Positions 16,265 to 25,343 of a DNA stretch of 64,000 nucleotides are shown one piece after another. The stretch is from Aquibaculum sediminis (GTDB taxonomy: Bacteria; Pseudomonadota; Alphaproteobacteria; Kiloniellales; DSM-21159). The notes beneath the pieces are model-generated. The model saw only the letters and a list, made by a program, of their open reading frames with translations, was not told where the DNA came from and did no database searches. The DNA lies in the NCBI RefSeq assembly GCF_040712085.1, contig NZ_JBFCVK010000011.1:1-64000 (forward strand), in the 5' to 3' direction. Within the stretch, counting starts at the first letter, position 1. Every line of letters begins with the position of its first letter. The translations under genes and the position numbers were made by a program.

Positions 16265-17503
16265 ATGACCGAGAAGACCGCAGCTTCGCTCAGCTTCCGT
16301 GTGCCGGAGCCGGAGGTCCGCCCCGGCGAGACGCCCGACTTCTCCCATGTCCAGATCCCGAGAGCCGGTTCCGTGCCGCGACCGCCCGTGGATGTGGATC
16401 CCAGCGAGATCCGCGACCTGGCCTATTCCATCATCCGCGTGCTCAACCGCCAGGGGGAGGCGGTGGGGCCATGGGCCGGTGGCTTGAACGAAGAGGAGTT
16501 GCGCGAGGGCCTGCGCCACATGATGCGGCTGCGCGCCTTTGATGCCCGCATGCTCACGGCCCAGCGGCAGGGCAAGACCTCCTTCTACATGCAGCACATG
16601 GGCGAAGAGGCTGTCAGCTGTGCCTTTCGGTGCGCGCTGGAACCGGGAGACATGAACTTTCCGACCTATCGCCAAGCCGGGCTGCTGATCGCCGGGGGCT
16701 ACCCGATGGTCGAGATGATGAACCAGATCTTCTCGAACGAGGCGGACCCACTCAAGGGACGGCAGCTTCCGGTGCTCTATTCCTCGCGCGAACACGGCTT
16801 CTTCTCGGTCTCGGGGAACCTCGCCACTCAGTTCATCCAGGCGGTGGGCTGGGCGATGGCCTCGGCGATCAGCCGCGATACGCGTGTCGCCGTGGGCTGG
16901 ATCGGCGACGGCTCGACGGCTGAGAGCGACTTTCACGCGGGTCTCGTCTTCGCCTCGACATATCGTGCGCCGGTGGTCCTGAATATCGTCAATAACCAGT
17001 GGGCGATCTCGACCTTTCAGGGGATTGCACGCGGCGGTTCCGGGACCTTTGCGGCCCGCGGCCTCGGTTTCGGCATCCCGGCGCTGAGGGTCGACGGCAA
17101 CGACTACCTGGCGGTGCACGCCGTGGCGAAGTGGGCGGTTGAACGCGCCCGGCGCAATCTGGGGCCAACGTTGGTCGAGCACGTGACCTATCGCGTGGGG
17201 GCGCACTCCACCTCGGACGACCCCTCGGCCTATCGGCCCAAGGCGGAATCCGATGCCTGGCCCCTGGGGGATCCGGTCATCCGGCTGAAGAACCACCTCA
17301 TCACCATCGGGGCCTGGTCCGAAGAACGTCAGAAGCAGGCCGAGGCCGAGATCATGGACGAGGTGATCGGCGCCCAGCGGGAGGCGGAAAGCCGCGGCAC
17401 GCTGCATTCGGGCGGCCAGCCGTCGGCGCGCGACCTCTTCGAGGGGGTCTATGCCACCATGCCGCCGCATCTGCGGCGCCAGCGCCAGAAGGCGGGGTTC
17501 TGA
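16265..17503 (+). CDS. bkdA1: 2-oxoisovalerate (branched-chain keto acid) dehydrogenase E1 alpha
   Basis: A 412-residue thiamine-diphosphate-dependent E1 alpha subunit that decarboxylates keto acids from Val, Leu and Ile. The N-terminal extension LSFRVPEPEVRPGETPDF and PPVDVDPSEIRDLAYS is typical of BkdA1 of pseudomonads and separates it from pyruvate dehydrogenase. Key blocks are FPTYRQAG, YSSREHGFFSVSGNLATQ, the ThDP motif GWIGDGSTAESDFH and NNQWAIST. The HSTSDDPSAYR loop is near the end. It is first in a tight four-gene operon; the E1 beta start is one base after its stop. It encodes an apparently complete protein. Confidence 0.95.
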   Translation: MTEKTAASLSFRVPEPEVRPGETPDFSHVQIPRAGSVPRPPVDVDPSEIRDLAYSIIRVLNRQGEAVGPWAGGLNEEELREGLRHMMRLRAFDARMLTAQRQGKTSFYMQHMGEEAVSCAFRCALEPGDMNFPTYRQAGLLIAGGYPMVEMMNQIFSNEADPLKGRQLPVLYSSREHGFFSVSGNLATQFIQAVGWAMASAISRDTRVAVGWIGDGSTAESDFHAGLVFASTYRAPVVLNIVNNQWAISTFQGIARGGSGTFAARGLGFGIPALRVDGNDYLAVHAVAKWAVERARRNLGPTLVEHVTYRVGAHSTSDDPSAYRPKAESDAWPLGDPVIRLKNHLITIGAWSEERQKQAEAEIMDEVIGAQREAESRGTLHSGGQPSARDLFEGVYATMPPHLRRQRQKAGF

Positions 17504-17504
17504 C

Positions 17505-18518
17505 ATGGCGCGCATGTCCATGATCGAAGCGATCCGCTCGGCCATGGAGGTGTCGATGGCCGAGGATGAGCGGGTGGTCGTTTTCGGCGAGGACGTGGGC
17601 TACTTCGGCGGTGTCTTCCGCTGCACCCAGGGACTGCAGCAGAAGTACGGCGTGGCACGCTGCTTCGATACGCCGATCAATGAGTCGGGCATCGTGGGCG
17701 CGGCCATCGGCATGGCCGCTTATGGGCTGAGGCCCTGTGTCGAGATCCAGTTCGTCGACTACATGTATCCGGCCTATGACCAGATCGTCTCGGAGGCGGC
17801 GCGCATCCGCTACCGCTCGGCCGGCCAGTTCACCTGCCCGATCGTCATTCGCATGCCCACCGGCGGCGGCATCTTCGGCGGCCAGACCCACAGCCAGAGC
17901 CCGGAGGCGCTCTTCACCCACGTCGCGGGGCTGAAGACAGTTGTGCCCTCCAACCCACAGGACGCCAAGGGCCTCCTGATCGCTGCAATCGAGGATCCGG
18001 ACCCGGTGATCTTCCTCGAGCCGAAACGCCTCTACAACGGCCCCTTCGACGGCCATCACGATCGCCCCGTCACGCCCTGGTCCGCCCATCCGCTGGGCGA
18101 GGTTCCCGATGGACATTTCACCGTTCCCCTGGGCGAGGCCGTGGTGCGGCGGCCCGGAAAGGCGGTTACGGTGCTGGCCTACGGCACGATGGTCCATGTG
18201 GCGGAGGCCGCGGCCGAGGAGGCGGGTGTGGACGCCGAGGTGATCGACCTGCGCACGCTTCTGCCACTCGACCTGGAGACCGTGGCGACCTCGGTGAAGA
18301 AGACCCGGCGCTGCGTCGTCATCCACGAGGCCACGCTGACCTCGGGTTTCGGCGCCGAGCTGGTGGCGCTGGTGCAGGGGGAATGCTTCTGGCACCTGGA
18401 GGCGCCGATCGCGCGCGTTGCCGGCTACGACACGCCCTATCCCCATGCGCAGGAATGGGCCTATTTCCCGGGGCCAAGGCGGGTTGCCGAGGCACTGGTT
18501 GCGACGATGGAGGCGTGA
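17505..18518 (+). CDS. bkdA2: 2-oxoisovalerate dehydrogenase E1 beta
   Basis: A 337-residue transketolase-type subunit that completes the E1 active site. It begins MARMSMIEAIRSAMEVSMAE and has VVVFGEDVGYFGGVFR, FDTPINESGIVGAAIGMAA and EIQFVDYMYPAYDQI, all standard for E1 beta. Further on, RMPTGGGIFGGQTHSQSPEA includes the conserved loop. The ATG at 17505 follows the E1 alpha stop directly, so translation is coupled. Three bases separate it from the E2 start. Confidence 0.95.
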   Translation: MARMSMIEAIRSAMEVSMAEDERVVVFGEDVGYFGGVFRCTQGLQQKYGVARCFDTPINESGIVGAAIGMAAYGLRPCVEIQFVDYMYPAYDQIVSEAARIRYRSAGQFTCPIVIRMPTGGGIFGGQTHSQSPEALFTHVAGLKTVVPSNPQDAKGLLIAAIEDPDPVIFLEPKRLYNGPFDGHHDRPVTPWSAHPLGEVPDGHFTVPLGEAVVRRPGKAVTVLAYGTMVHVAEAAAEEAGVDAEVIDLRTLLPLDLETVATSVKKTRRCVVIHEATLTSGFGAELVALVQGECFWHLEAPIARVAGYDTPYPHAQEWAYFPGPRRVAEALVATMEA

Positions 18519-18521
18519 ATC

Positions 18522-19859
18522 TTGGCCGAACTCGTCATCAAGCTCCCCGATATCGGTGAAGGCGTGGCCGAGGCGGAACTGGTCGAATGGCAGGTGCAGG
18601 TCGGTGACCTGGTGCGCGAGGACGACACGCTTGCCGCAGTGATGACCGACAAGGCCACCGTCGAGATCCCCTCGCCGCGCGACGGCACCGTCGCCTGGCT
18701 GGGGGCGGAGGTGGGCGAAAAGATCGCCGTCGGCGCACCGCTGGCCAGGCTGACGGTTGCGGGAGAAGCGGACGCGGACGCAGAGTCCGCAGGCGAGGAG
18801 TCCGCAGCCGAGCCGCCAGCGCAGGAGCAGGAGCCGGAAGCGGCGGACGCGTCTGCGGCGCCATCGCCATCCGAGCCACAGCCAGCGGCCAAACAGCCGG
18901 CGGCCAAAGTGCGCTCGCAGGAGGCTGGCGTGGAGCCTCCGGCCTCTGCGCGAGCCGGCCCGGCCTTCGCTGGCAGTGCCCTGCCGCGCCCTGAAGGCGA
19001 GCGGCCGCTGGCATCGCCGGCGGTGCGGCTGCGGGCGCGGGAGGCCGGGATCGATCTGCGCCAGGTGCAGGGCACGGGTCCGGCCGGTCGCATCACCCAC
19101 GAGGATCTCGACGCCTTCACCAAGGGAGGGATCGCTCCCGGCCGCCTGCAGCGACGCACCGAGGTGGAGGAGATCAGGATCATCGGGCTGCGCCGGCGTA
19201 TCGCCGAAAGGATGACGCTGGCCAAGGACCGGATCGCGCATATCACCTACGTGGAGGAGGTCGATGTTACGGCGCTGGAGGAGCTGCGTGGCAAGCTGAA
19301 CGCCGAGGACTCGCACGGCCTGCGCCTGACGATCCTGCCCTTCCTGATCCGCGCCCTGGTCCGCGCGGTGGAGGAGCAGCCCCTGGTCAATGCGCTCTAC
19401 GATGACGAGGCGGGGATCCTTCACCGTCACAGTGCAGTACATGTGGGCATCGCAACCCAGACGCCTGGCGGATTGATGGTGCCGGTGGTGCGCCACGCGG
19501 AGGCACGGGGCTTGCGCGACTGCGCCGAGGAACTCGCCCGCGTTACCTCGGCCGCCCGCGACGGCTCCGCCCGGCAGGAGGAGCTGACCGGTTCGACCAT
19601 CACCATCACCTCGCTCGGCGCGCTGGGCGGTATCATGTCGACGCCGATCATCAACCATCCGGAGGTGGCCATCGTCGGCGTCAACAAGATCGCCCTGCGC
19701 CCGCACTGGGATGGGCAGGGTTTCGTCCCGCGCAAGATGATGAACCTTTCCTCCAGCTTCGATCACCGGGTGATCGACGGCTGGAACGCGGCGACCTTCG
19801 TGCAGCGCCTGAAGACCCTTCTGGAGACCCCAGCCATGCTCTTCATGGAGGCGCAATGA
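18522..19859 (+). CDS. bkdB: Dihydrolipoyl acyltransferase E2 of the branched-chain complex
   Basis: A 445-residue E2 core. A single lipoyl domain (residues 1-75) carries the lipoyl lysine in MTDKATVEIP (Lys44). An Ala/Glu/Pro-rich linker follows, then a peripheral subunit-binding domain (ASPAVRLRAREAGIDL, near 165-200). The catalytic domain ends with the active-site motif SSSFDHRVIDGW. The start is TTG, as no ATG fits between the E1 beta stop and the lipoyl domain. It overlaps lpd by 4 bp (ATGA). Confidence 0.94.
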   Translation: MAELVIKLPDIGEGVAEAELVEWQVQVGDLVREDDTLAAVMTDKATVEIPSPRDGTVAWLGAEVGEKIAVGAPLARLTVAGEADADAESAGEESAAEPPAQEQEPEAADASAAPSPSEPQPAAKQPAAKVRSQEAGVEPPASARAGPAFAGSALPRPEGERPLASPAVRLRAREAGIDLRQVQGTGPAGRITHEDLDAFTKGGIAPGRLQRRTEVEEIRIIGLRRRIAERMTLAKDRIAHITYVEEVDVTALEELRGKLNAEDSHGLRLTILPFLIRALVRAVEEQPLVNALYDDEAGILHRHSAVHVGIATQTPGGLMVPVVRHAEARGLRDCAEELARVTSAARDGSARQEELTGSTITITSLGALGGIMSTPIINHPEVAIVGVNKIALRPHWDGQGFVPRKMMNLSSSFDHRVIDGWNAATFVQRLKTLLETPAMLFMEAQ

Positions 19860-21301
19860 TGAAGGAGCTCTCCTGCCAGCTCCTGGTAATCGGGGCGGGC
19901 CCCGGCGGCTATGTCTGCGCGATCCGTGCCGGCCAGCTGGGTCTCGACACCCTGGTTGTCGAGGCTGCGCGCCCGGGCGGCGTCTGCCTGACCCTGGGCT
20001 GCATCCCCTCCAAGGCGCTGATCCACGTGGCCGAGGAGTACGCCAGAGCCGCGGCGGCCGCAGCCACCGGAACACCCTTTGGCCTCCGCTCCGCGCGCCC
20101 GGAGCTCGATCTGGCGCAAGCGGTGAACTGGAAGGAGGGGATCGTCGATCGCCTGACGCTTGGCGTGGCGCAGCTGTTGAAGCGCGCGGGCGTGAAATCG
20201 GTGGCCGGCTGGGCCCGCTTCCGCGACGGCAAGACCGTGGAGGTCGAGACCGCAACCGGAGTGCAAGTGATCCGGGCCGAGAGTGTGGTAATCGCCACAG
20301 GCTCGGCGCCGGTTGAACTGCCCGCGCTGCCCTTCGGGGGCAAGGTGATCTCCTCCAGCGAGGCGCTGAAGCTGACGCAGCCGCCCGAGCGGCTGGTGGT
20401 CGTGGGTGCCGGCTATATCGGGCTGGAACTGGGCACGGCCTTTGCGAAGCTCGGCAGCCGGGTCACGGTGGTCGAGGCCGAGGACCGCATCCTGCCCCAG
20501 TGGGACGCGGAGCTCACCCGTCCGGTGGCAAAGCGGCTCGAGGTACTGGGGGTCGAGGTGATCACCGCTGCCAAGGCGCGGCGCCTGTCCTCCGACGCCT
20601 CGGCGCTCGTTGTCGAGAGTGCTGGAAGCGAGGAGGCGAGGGACGGGGATGCGGCGGGCGAGGAACATCGCCTGCCGACGGACTGCGTGCTGGTCACCGT
20701 CGGCCGCCGGCCGCTGGTCGAGGGCTGGGGGCTCGAGGAGCTCGACCTCGACCGGGACGGGCCCTTCCTGCGCATCGACGGGCAGTGCCGCACCTCGATG
20801 CGCGGCGTCTATGCCATCGGCGACGTGACCGGCGAACCGATGCTCGCCCACCGCGCCATGGCCCAAGGCCAGATGGTGGCCGAGATCGTCGCTGGCAATC
20901 GTCGGGCATGGGACAAGCGCGCTATCCCGGCCGTCTGCTTCACCGATCCGGAGGTGGTCGCGGTCGGCCTTTCGCCCGAGGACGCGCGCGCCACCGGCCG
21001 CGAAATCCGCGTCGGCCTTTTTCCCTTCAGCGCCAACGGGCGCGCGATGACGCTGGGAGTGGACGCCGGGGGAACCGATGCCGGCTTTCTCCGCGTGGTC
21101 GCACGCGCGGACAACCACCTGGTCCTCGGTGTTCAGGCGGTGGGGCCGGGCGCTTCCGAGCTTTCCGCTGCCTTCACCCTCGCCATCGAGATGGGTGCGC
21201 GCCTCGAGGACATCGCCGGCACCATCCACGCCCACCCAACCCAGAGCGAGGCCTTTCCCGAGGCGGCTCTCAGGGCGCTGGGGCAGGGACTGCACGTATG
21301 A
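19856..21301 (+). CDS. lpd: Dihydrolipoyl dehydrogenase E3
   Basis: A 481-residue FAD-dependent disulfide reductase that reoxidises the E2 lipoyl group with NAD. FAD-binding VIGAGPGGYVCAIRAGQLG at the N-terminus is followed by the redox-active cysteines Cys44 and Cys49 in GGVCLTLGCIPSKAL. A second Rossmann motif VVGAGYIGLELGTAFAKLG binds NAD. YAIGDVTGEPMLAHRA and the C-terminal HAHPTQSEAFPEAAL contain the FAD loop and the His-Glu acid-base pair. Position in the operon suggests an LpdV-type enzyme dedicated to the branched-chain complex. Confidence 0.95.
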   Translation: MMKELSCQLLVIGAGPGGYVCAIRAGQLGLDTLVVEAARPGGVCLTLGCIPSKALIHVAEEYARAAAAAATGTPFGLRSARPELDLAQAVNWKEGIVDRLTLGVAQLLKRAGVKSVAGWARFRDGKTVEVETATGVQVIRAESVVIATGSAPVELPALPFGGKVISSSEALKLTQPPERLVVVGAGYIGLELGTAFAKLGSRVTVVEAEDRILPQWDAELTRPVAKRLEVLGVEVITAAKARRLSSDASALVVESAGSEEARDGDAAGEEHRLPTDCVLVTVGRRPLVEGWGLEELDLDRDGPFLRIDGQCRTSMRGVYAIGDVTGEPMLAHRAMAQGQMVAEIVAGNRRAWDKRAIPAVCFTDPEVVAVGLSPEDARATGREIRVGLFPFSANGRAMTLGVDAGGTDAGFLRVVARADNHLVLGVQAVGPGASELSAAFTLAIEMGARLEDIAGTIHAHPTQSEAFPEAALRALGQGLHV

Positions 21302-21894
21302 GCGCTGTTACCGCACCTGACCGGAAGGTCAAGTATTTACGAACAGGCGCGATCCGCTCTCCCAAGGAACTTCCAGAATTACAGTATGAGGGTGTCTGGC
21401 TCGAACGGGGGCATCAATCGGGTCTGAAGAATGCCCATCCCCCGATCATGGGGAAGAGCCGAAAAATCCGGCCACAGCCGGATCGGGAGAGTGCTTTCGC
21501 GAGGGGAAGTGGCGGAAGAGGGAAGGTCTGATGGCGAACCTTCTCTGTGTCAGAGTCTGAATCAACAATCCCTGGCGGACTTTTTGCCGATGAGGCGCAC
21601 GGATGGGTATGGCGCAGCCATAAAGGCGGAAAGCATCGGGGCAACAACGCATGGTTGCAGCTGGCCGGTCGGCTTGCTTGGTCGCTCACACAACGGGTGC
21701 GGCTTCCGCCTTGTCCGAACGATAGCTGAGGCAGACGGACCAACCCTTGGCCCCGGCCAGCAGGCAGTCGCTGCGCCAATCTCGCAGATGGCACTGTCAC
21801 ACGTAATTGCGGGCATGAATCACCACACGAGGATCATAGTTGGATCCCGGGATAACCGCAACAAGATCGGCGACGTCGGTCCCACTGCCGACGA
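21302..21894. other. 593-bp gap with no recognisable gene
   Basis: The gap separates lpd from the convergent liv operon. A perfect 7-bp stem (ATCCGGC, loop CACA, GCCGGAT) at 21466-21483 is a possible weak terminator for bkd, without a T-tract. Short open frames exist on both strands between 21530 and 21800, but I recognise no protein family, and they may be decayed transposon sequence. Confidence 0.4.
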
Positions 21895-22659
21895 TCACGA
21901 CAGCGCCTGCTTCCCTGAGACTCCCAGATGTCGATCAAGAATTGTGGGATTCTCGCTCAACTCGGCTGGAGTTCCTTCAAAGACGAAGCGGCCGACGGAA
22001 AGCACGTAGATGTAGTCGGACACAGCCAAGGCCAGGCCGAGATTTTGTTCGACCAGGAGTATGGCGTGATTGCGCTTCTTCAGATCCAGCATGATCTCGC
22101 CGACCTGCTGGATGATACGCGGCGCCAAGCCTTCCGATGGCTCGTCCATGAGAATGATGTCGGGATTGCTCATCAGGGCGCGCCCGATCGCGAGCATCTG
22201 CTGCTCGCCCCCACTCAAGGCCGTGCCGAGATTCTCGGTGCGTTCGCGTAGCTGAGGAAATTGGTTTAGAACCTGCTCTTGGTCCCATTGCGCACCTCCT
22301 TTTGCCGTTCCCGTGCGGGAGCCTGCAGCCATCGTGCTAGTGGGAAGCAGCAGGTTCTCTCGCACCGAAAGCGACTTGAAAATACGCCGTCCCTGGGGAA
22401 CCAGGGCAATGCCACGCCGAGTAACCTCGTAGGACGGTAGGCCGAGCAGGGAGGTGCCTCTGAGCAGGATGTCGCCCTGGCGGGGCGGTGTGAGCCCAGC
22501 AATCGAACGCACCAGGGTCGTCTTGCCCATCCCATTGCGACCGAGAATCGAGACGATCTGTCCCTCGTGCAGGTCAAGTGAAAGACCCTGCAGCACATAG
22601 CTGTCGGCGTAGTAGGTGTGGATGTTCTGCACCGAAAGCAGCCTGTCAGCCTGCGCCAA
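21895..22659 (-). CDS. livF: Branched-chain amino acid/amide-type ABC transporter ATP-binding protein LivF
   Basis: A 254-residue ATPase of a Liv-type importer. Walker A is GRNGMGKT at 40-47, the signature is ALSGGEQQMLAIGRALM, and Walker B is DIILMDEPSEGLAP, where EPSEGLAP is the LivF hallmark. The start is a TTG with GGGAGG seven bases upstream, inside the end of livG (14-bp overlap). It is the last gene of the minus-strand livKHMGF operon. Substrate specificity cannot be read from the ATPase. Confidence 0.92.
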   Translation of the reverse strand: MAQADRLLSVQNIHTYYADSYVLQGLSLDLHEGQIVSILGRNGMGKTTLVRSIAGLTPPRQGDILLRGTSLLGLPSYEVTRRGIALVPQGRRIFKSLSVRENLLLPTSTMAAGSRTGTAKGGAQWDQEQVLNQFPQLRERTENLGTALSGGEQQMLAIGRALMSNPDIILMDEPSEGLAPRIIQQVGEIMLDLKKRNHAILLVEQNLGLALAVSDYIYVLSVGRFVFEGTPAELSENPTILDRHLGVSGKQALS

Positions 22660-23392
22660 AGTAGACCTCCCTGACTTCTGGGTTCGTCTCCACTTCGTCT
22701 GGCGCTCCCTCCAGGATGACGCGCCCTTGGTGCAAGACCGTGACGCGCTCGGCCAGCCCTAAAGCGATGTCCATGTCGTGCTCGATCATCACCACGGTCA
22801 TTTTGTCCGGGAGCTCACCGATGAGCTGAGAAACCCGCTGGCGTTCGCTGGGAGAGAGCCCGGCACAGGGCTCATCGAGGAACAGTGCTTTCGGCTCACC
22901 GGCCAGGCCCAGTGCCAGGTCGAGTTGCTTGCGTTCACCATAGGACAGGTCGCTAACGGGATCATTGATGCGCCGATCGAGCCGAACCCACTCCAGTGTC
23001 TCCCGCAAATTTGCTGAAAAATCGTTGAGCGAAAAGAAGCTGCGATGCATTCGCCACTTGCGCGTGTCGCAGCCGAGCCGCGCCAGGATCATGTTCTCCC
23101 AGACACTGAGGTCGGTGAAGACGTTGGATATCTGGAAGGTCCGGCCCATACCTCGGGCGGTACGGCTGCGCTCCGGCTCCTCGGTGAGGTCCTGGCCGAA
23201 GAAGACGATACGACCCGTGCTGGCCGGCAGATTACCGGTGATGCAGTTAAAAAGGGTCGTCTTGCCGGCTCCGTTTGGACCGATCAGAACTCGTCGCTCC
23301 CCCGGCGCGATAGTCAGGGACACCGAGTCAACTGCCCTCACGCCGCCAAACTGTTTCGAGACGTCCGAGAGCTCTATGGCTGCCTGCTGCAT
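22646..23392 (-). CDS. livG: Liv-type ABC transporter ATP-binding protein LivG
   Basis: A 248-residue ATPase with Walker A GPNGAGKT (38-45), RTFQISNVFTDLSVWENMIL in the Q-loop region typical of LivG, signature DLSYGERKQLDLALGLA and Walker B ALFLDEPCAGLS. The ATG at 23392 is chosen over one 15 bp upstream because it matches the family start. It lies 11 bp after the livM stop and overlaps livF. Confidence 0.92.
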   Translation of the reverse strand: MQQAAIELSDVSKQFGGVRAVDSVSLTIAPGERRVLIGPNGAGKTTLFNCITGNLPASTGRIVFFGQDLTEEPERSRTARGMGRTFQISNVFTDLSVWENMILARLGCDTRKWRMHRSFFSLNDFSANLRETLEWVRLDRRINDPVSDLSYGERKQLDLALGLAGEPKALFLDEPCAGLSPSERQRVSQLIGELPDKMTVVMIEHDMDIALGLAERVTVLHQGRVILEGAPDEVETNPEVREVYFGAG

Positions 23393-23403
23393 CCCCGCTC
23401 TCC

Positions 23404-24396
23404 TCACGCCCGTGGCTCAGCATTGGGTCCGGCCTCCGGGACTTCTGCCGTGCCAGTCCTTGCGTCCTCCGAGCGCTTGCGCCACCTGTTGAAGAGGCCA
23501 ACAATGCCATTGGGAGCAAAAAGTACCGTAACGATGAACACAAGACCCATGATCGTCATGTAGTAGGGAATGAAACCGCTGATCCAGTTGCGCAGGGTGA
23601 GGATAATAGACGATCCAAGGAATGGTCCTATAATCGTTCCTGTGCCGCCAATAATCGTCATCAGAACGACTTCTACTGAAATATGGAAATGTGCAGTTGC
23701 AGGATTAACAAATCGATTGAAATAGATATACAAGACACCCGCGCTGCTCGCCATGAAACCCGATATAACGAAGGCCACGTAGAGGTGGCGGGTCGGATTG
23801 AATCCAAGGCTGCGCATTCGACTTTCGCTCGACTTGATCCCTCGCAAGGTAAGGCCGAAGGGTGAGGCTATTAGAACGCGATAGGCAAATGCATAGAGCG
23901 TCACGAGGGCCAGGACCACATAGTAATAGGTGGTCATGGAGGTCACGCGCCATTCGCCAATCGCTGGATAGGGCACGTTGGTGATGCCGTTGTCGCCCCC
24001 TGTGAAGGAAGCCCAGCGGTAGGTCACACCCCAGATGATGAAGCCCAGTGCGATGGTCACGAGGATGAAGTAGACGCCACGCGTGCGTACCGCGATGCCG
24101 AAGACGACAGCCAGCAGCGTTCCCAGCAGGATCCCTGACGGTGCCGCAACTGCCATTGGCAGGCCATGCCGAACCTGCAGGATGGCAACCGTATAAGCCG
24201 ACACGGCGAAGAAGGACGCATGGCAAAGCGAGAGGAGGCCCGCGTGGCCGAGCAGCAGGTCAACGGAGAGAGCCAGCAGCCCAAAGATCAGGATCTTGAT
24301 GACCAGACCGATCCAAAAGTCGCCGGCGAATACAGGTATTACTGCTATGGCCGCGAGGAGCAGTCCCATCGCGAGGAACGATGGCTTGTTCATCAT
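23404..24396 (-). CDS. livM: Liv-type ABC transporter permease LivM
   Basis: A 330-residue inner-membrane permease with about eight to ten hydrophobic segments. GLLALSVDLLLGHAGLLSLCHASFF is the LivM signature region, and the cytoplasmic loop SPFGLTLRGIKSSESRMRSLG is the ATPase-contacting EAA-like loop. The C-terminus is a charged tail. The ATG at 24396 overlaps the last codons of livH; longer versions of the frame run into livH and are wrong. Confidence 0.9.
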   Translation of the reverse strand: MMNKPSFLAMGLLLAAIAVIPVFAGDFWIGLVIKILIFGLLALSVDLLLGHAGLLSLCHASFFAVSAYTVAILQVRHGLPMAVAAPSGILLGTLLAVVFGIAVRTRGVYFILVTIALGFIIWGVTYRWASFTGGDNGITNVPYPAIGEWRVTSMTTYYYVVLALVTLYAFAYRVLIASPFGLTLRGIKSSESRMRSLGFNPTRHLYVAFVISGFMASSAGVLYIYFNRFVNPATAHFHISVEVVLMTIIGGTGTIIGPFLGSSIILTLRNWISGFIPYYMTIMGLVFIVTVLFAPNGIVGLFNRWRKRSEDARTGTAEVPEAGPNAEPRA

Positions 24397-25253
24397 CAGT
24401 GCTCCTGTCCAAAGATGCCGGTGGGCCGGATGAGGAGCAGTGCGGCCATGGGTGCGAAGATCACGAAATAGGACATCTCGGGCCAGAGCCACCGTCCGTA
24501 GGCATCGACCAGACCGACGATGATGCTGCCGATCATTGCGCCCTCCAGGCTGCCAAGCCCGCCGACGATGACGACCACAAGCGCCAAGATGAGGATCTCC
24601 CATTCTGCGCCAGGGTAAAGCGTCAGGAAGGCGCCGCCAGCCACTCCGGCTGCGCCTGCAAGGAACGCCGCGATGGCGAAGACCAGGGCAAAGAGGCGGT
24701 TTATATTGATACCCATGGCGCCGGCCATCTCGCGGTCATCGACGCCCGCTCGCACGATTGCTCCTATCTGCGTCCTCCGATAAAGGAGCCAGAGCGCGCC
24801 TGCGGCTACGACACCGAAGGCGATGAGCACCAGGCGGTACTTGGGATAGAAAATATCACCGGGCAGGACCACGGGGCCGCGCAGGGAAGCGGGCGTGGGA
24901 ACGCGAAGATTATCCCCGCCCCAGATAGCCAACGAGACGTCCGCAATGACGAAGGCCACGCCCACGGTCAGTAGAACCTGGGCGAGGTGGTTCTCACCGG
25001 TCGCGCGGATCAGAAATCGGTCGATAAAATAACCGAGCAGAACAACAGCGAAACCGCCGGCGGGAATAGCGAGCCAAAAGCTACCTGTGGCCCAGACAAC
25101 CGAGAGACCGATATAGCCGCCGATCAGGTAGAGGGCCCCATGGGCCATGTTGACGACACGCATCAGCCCGAAGGTAAGGGTGAAGCCCGCGGATAACAGA
25201 AACAGCAGCGCGGCCAGCGATATGCCGTTCATTGTCTGAATGACGAAACTCAT
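24396..25253 (-). CDS. livH: Liv-type ABC transporter permease LivH
   Basis: A 285-residue inner-membrane permease. LLFLLSAGFTLTFGLMRVVNMAHGALYLIGGY is the family N-terminus, split here as segments, with the conserved NMAHGAxYxxG. IGAIVRAGVDDREMAGAMGIN is the coupling loop to the ATPase and VVIVGGLGSLEGAMIG the other conserved block. It pairs with LivM and is followed by it with one-base overlap. Confidence 0.92.
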   Translation of the reverse strand: MSFVIQTMNGISLAALLFLLSAGFTLTFGLMRVVNMAHGALYLIGGYIGLSVVWATGSFWLAIPAGGFAVVLLGYFIDRFLIRATGENHLAQVLLTVGVAFVIADVSLAIWGGDNLRVPTPASLRGPVVLPGDIFYPKYRLVLIAFGVVAAGALWLLYRRTQIGAIVRAGVDDREMAGAMGININRLFALVFAIAAFLAGAAGVAGGAFLTLYPGAEWEILILALVVVIVGGLGSLEGAMIGSIIVGLVDAYGRWLWPEMSYFVIFAPMAALLLIRPTGIFGQEH

Positions 25254-25343
25254 TTGGCTCCCGCCCTTATCGCGTGTCGATCTCCAATCGAAAGCAGGTC
25301 TCCCGGCAAGCCAGGCAGTAGCCGGGAGACGCCCGTTGAGGAA

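Noticed and set aside
16049..21295. Very long minus-strand open frames opposite bkdA1, bkdA2, bkdB and lpd
   Set aside because: The plus strand has four textbook proteins with all motifs; the antisense frames are compositional shadows.
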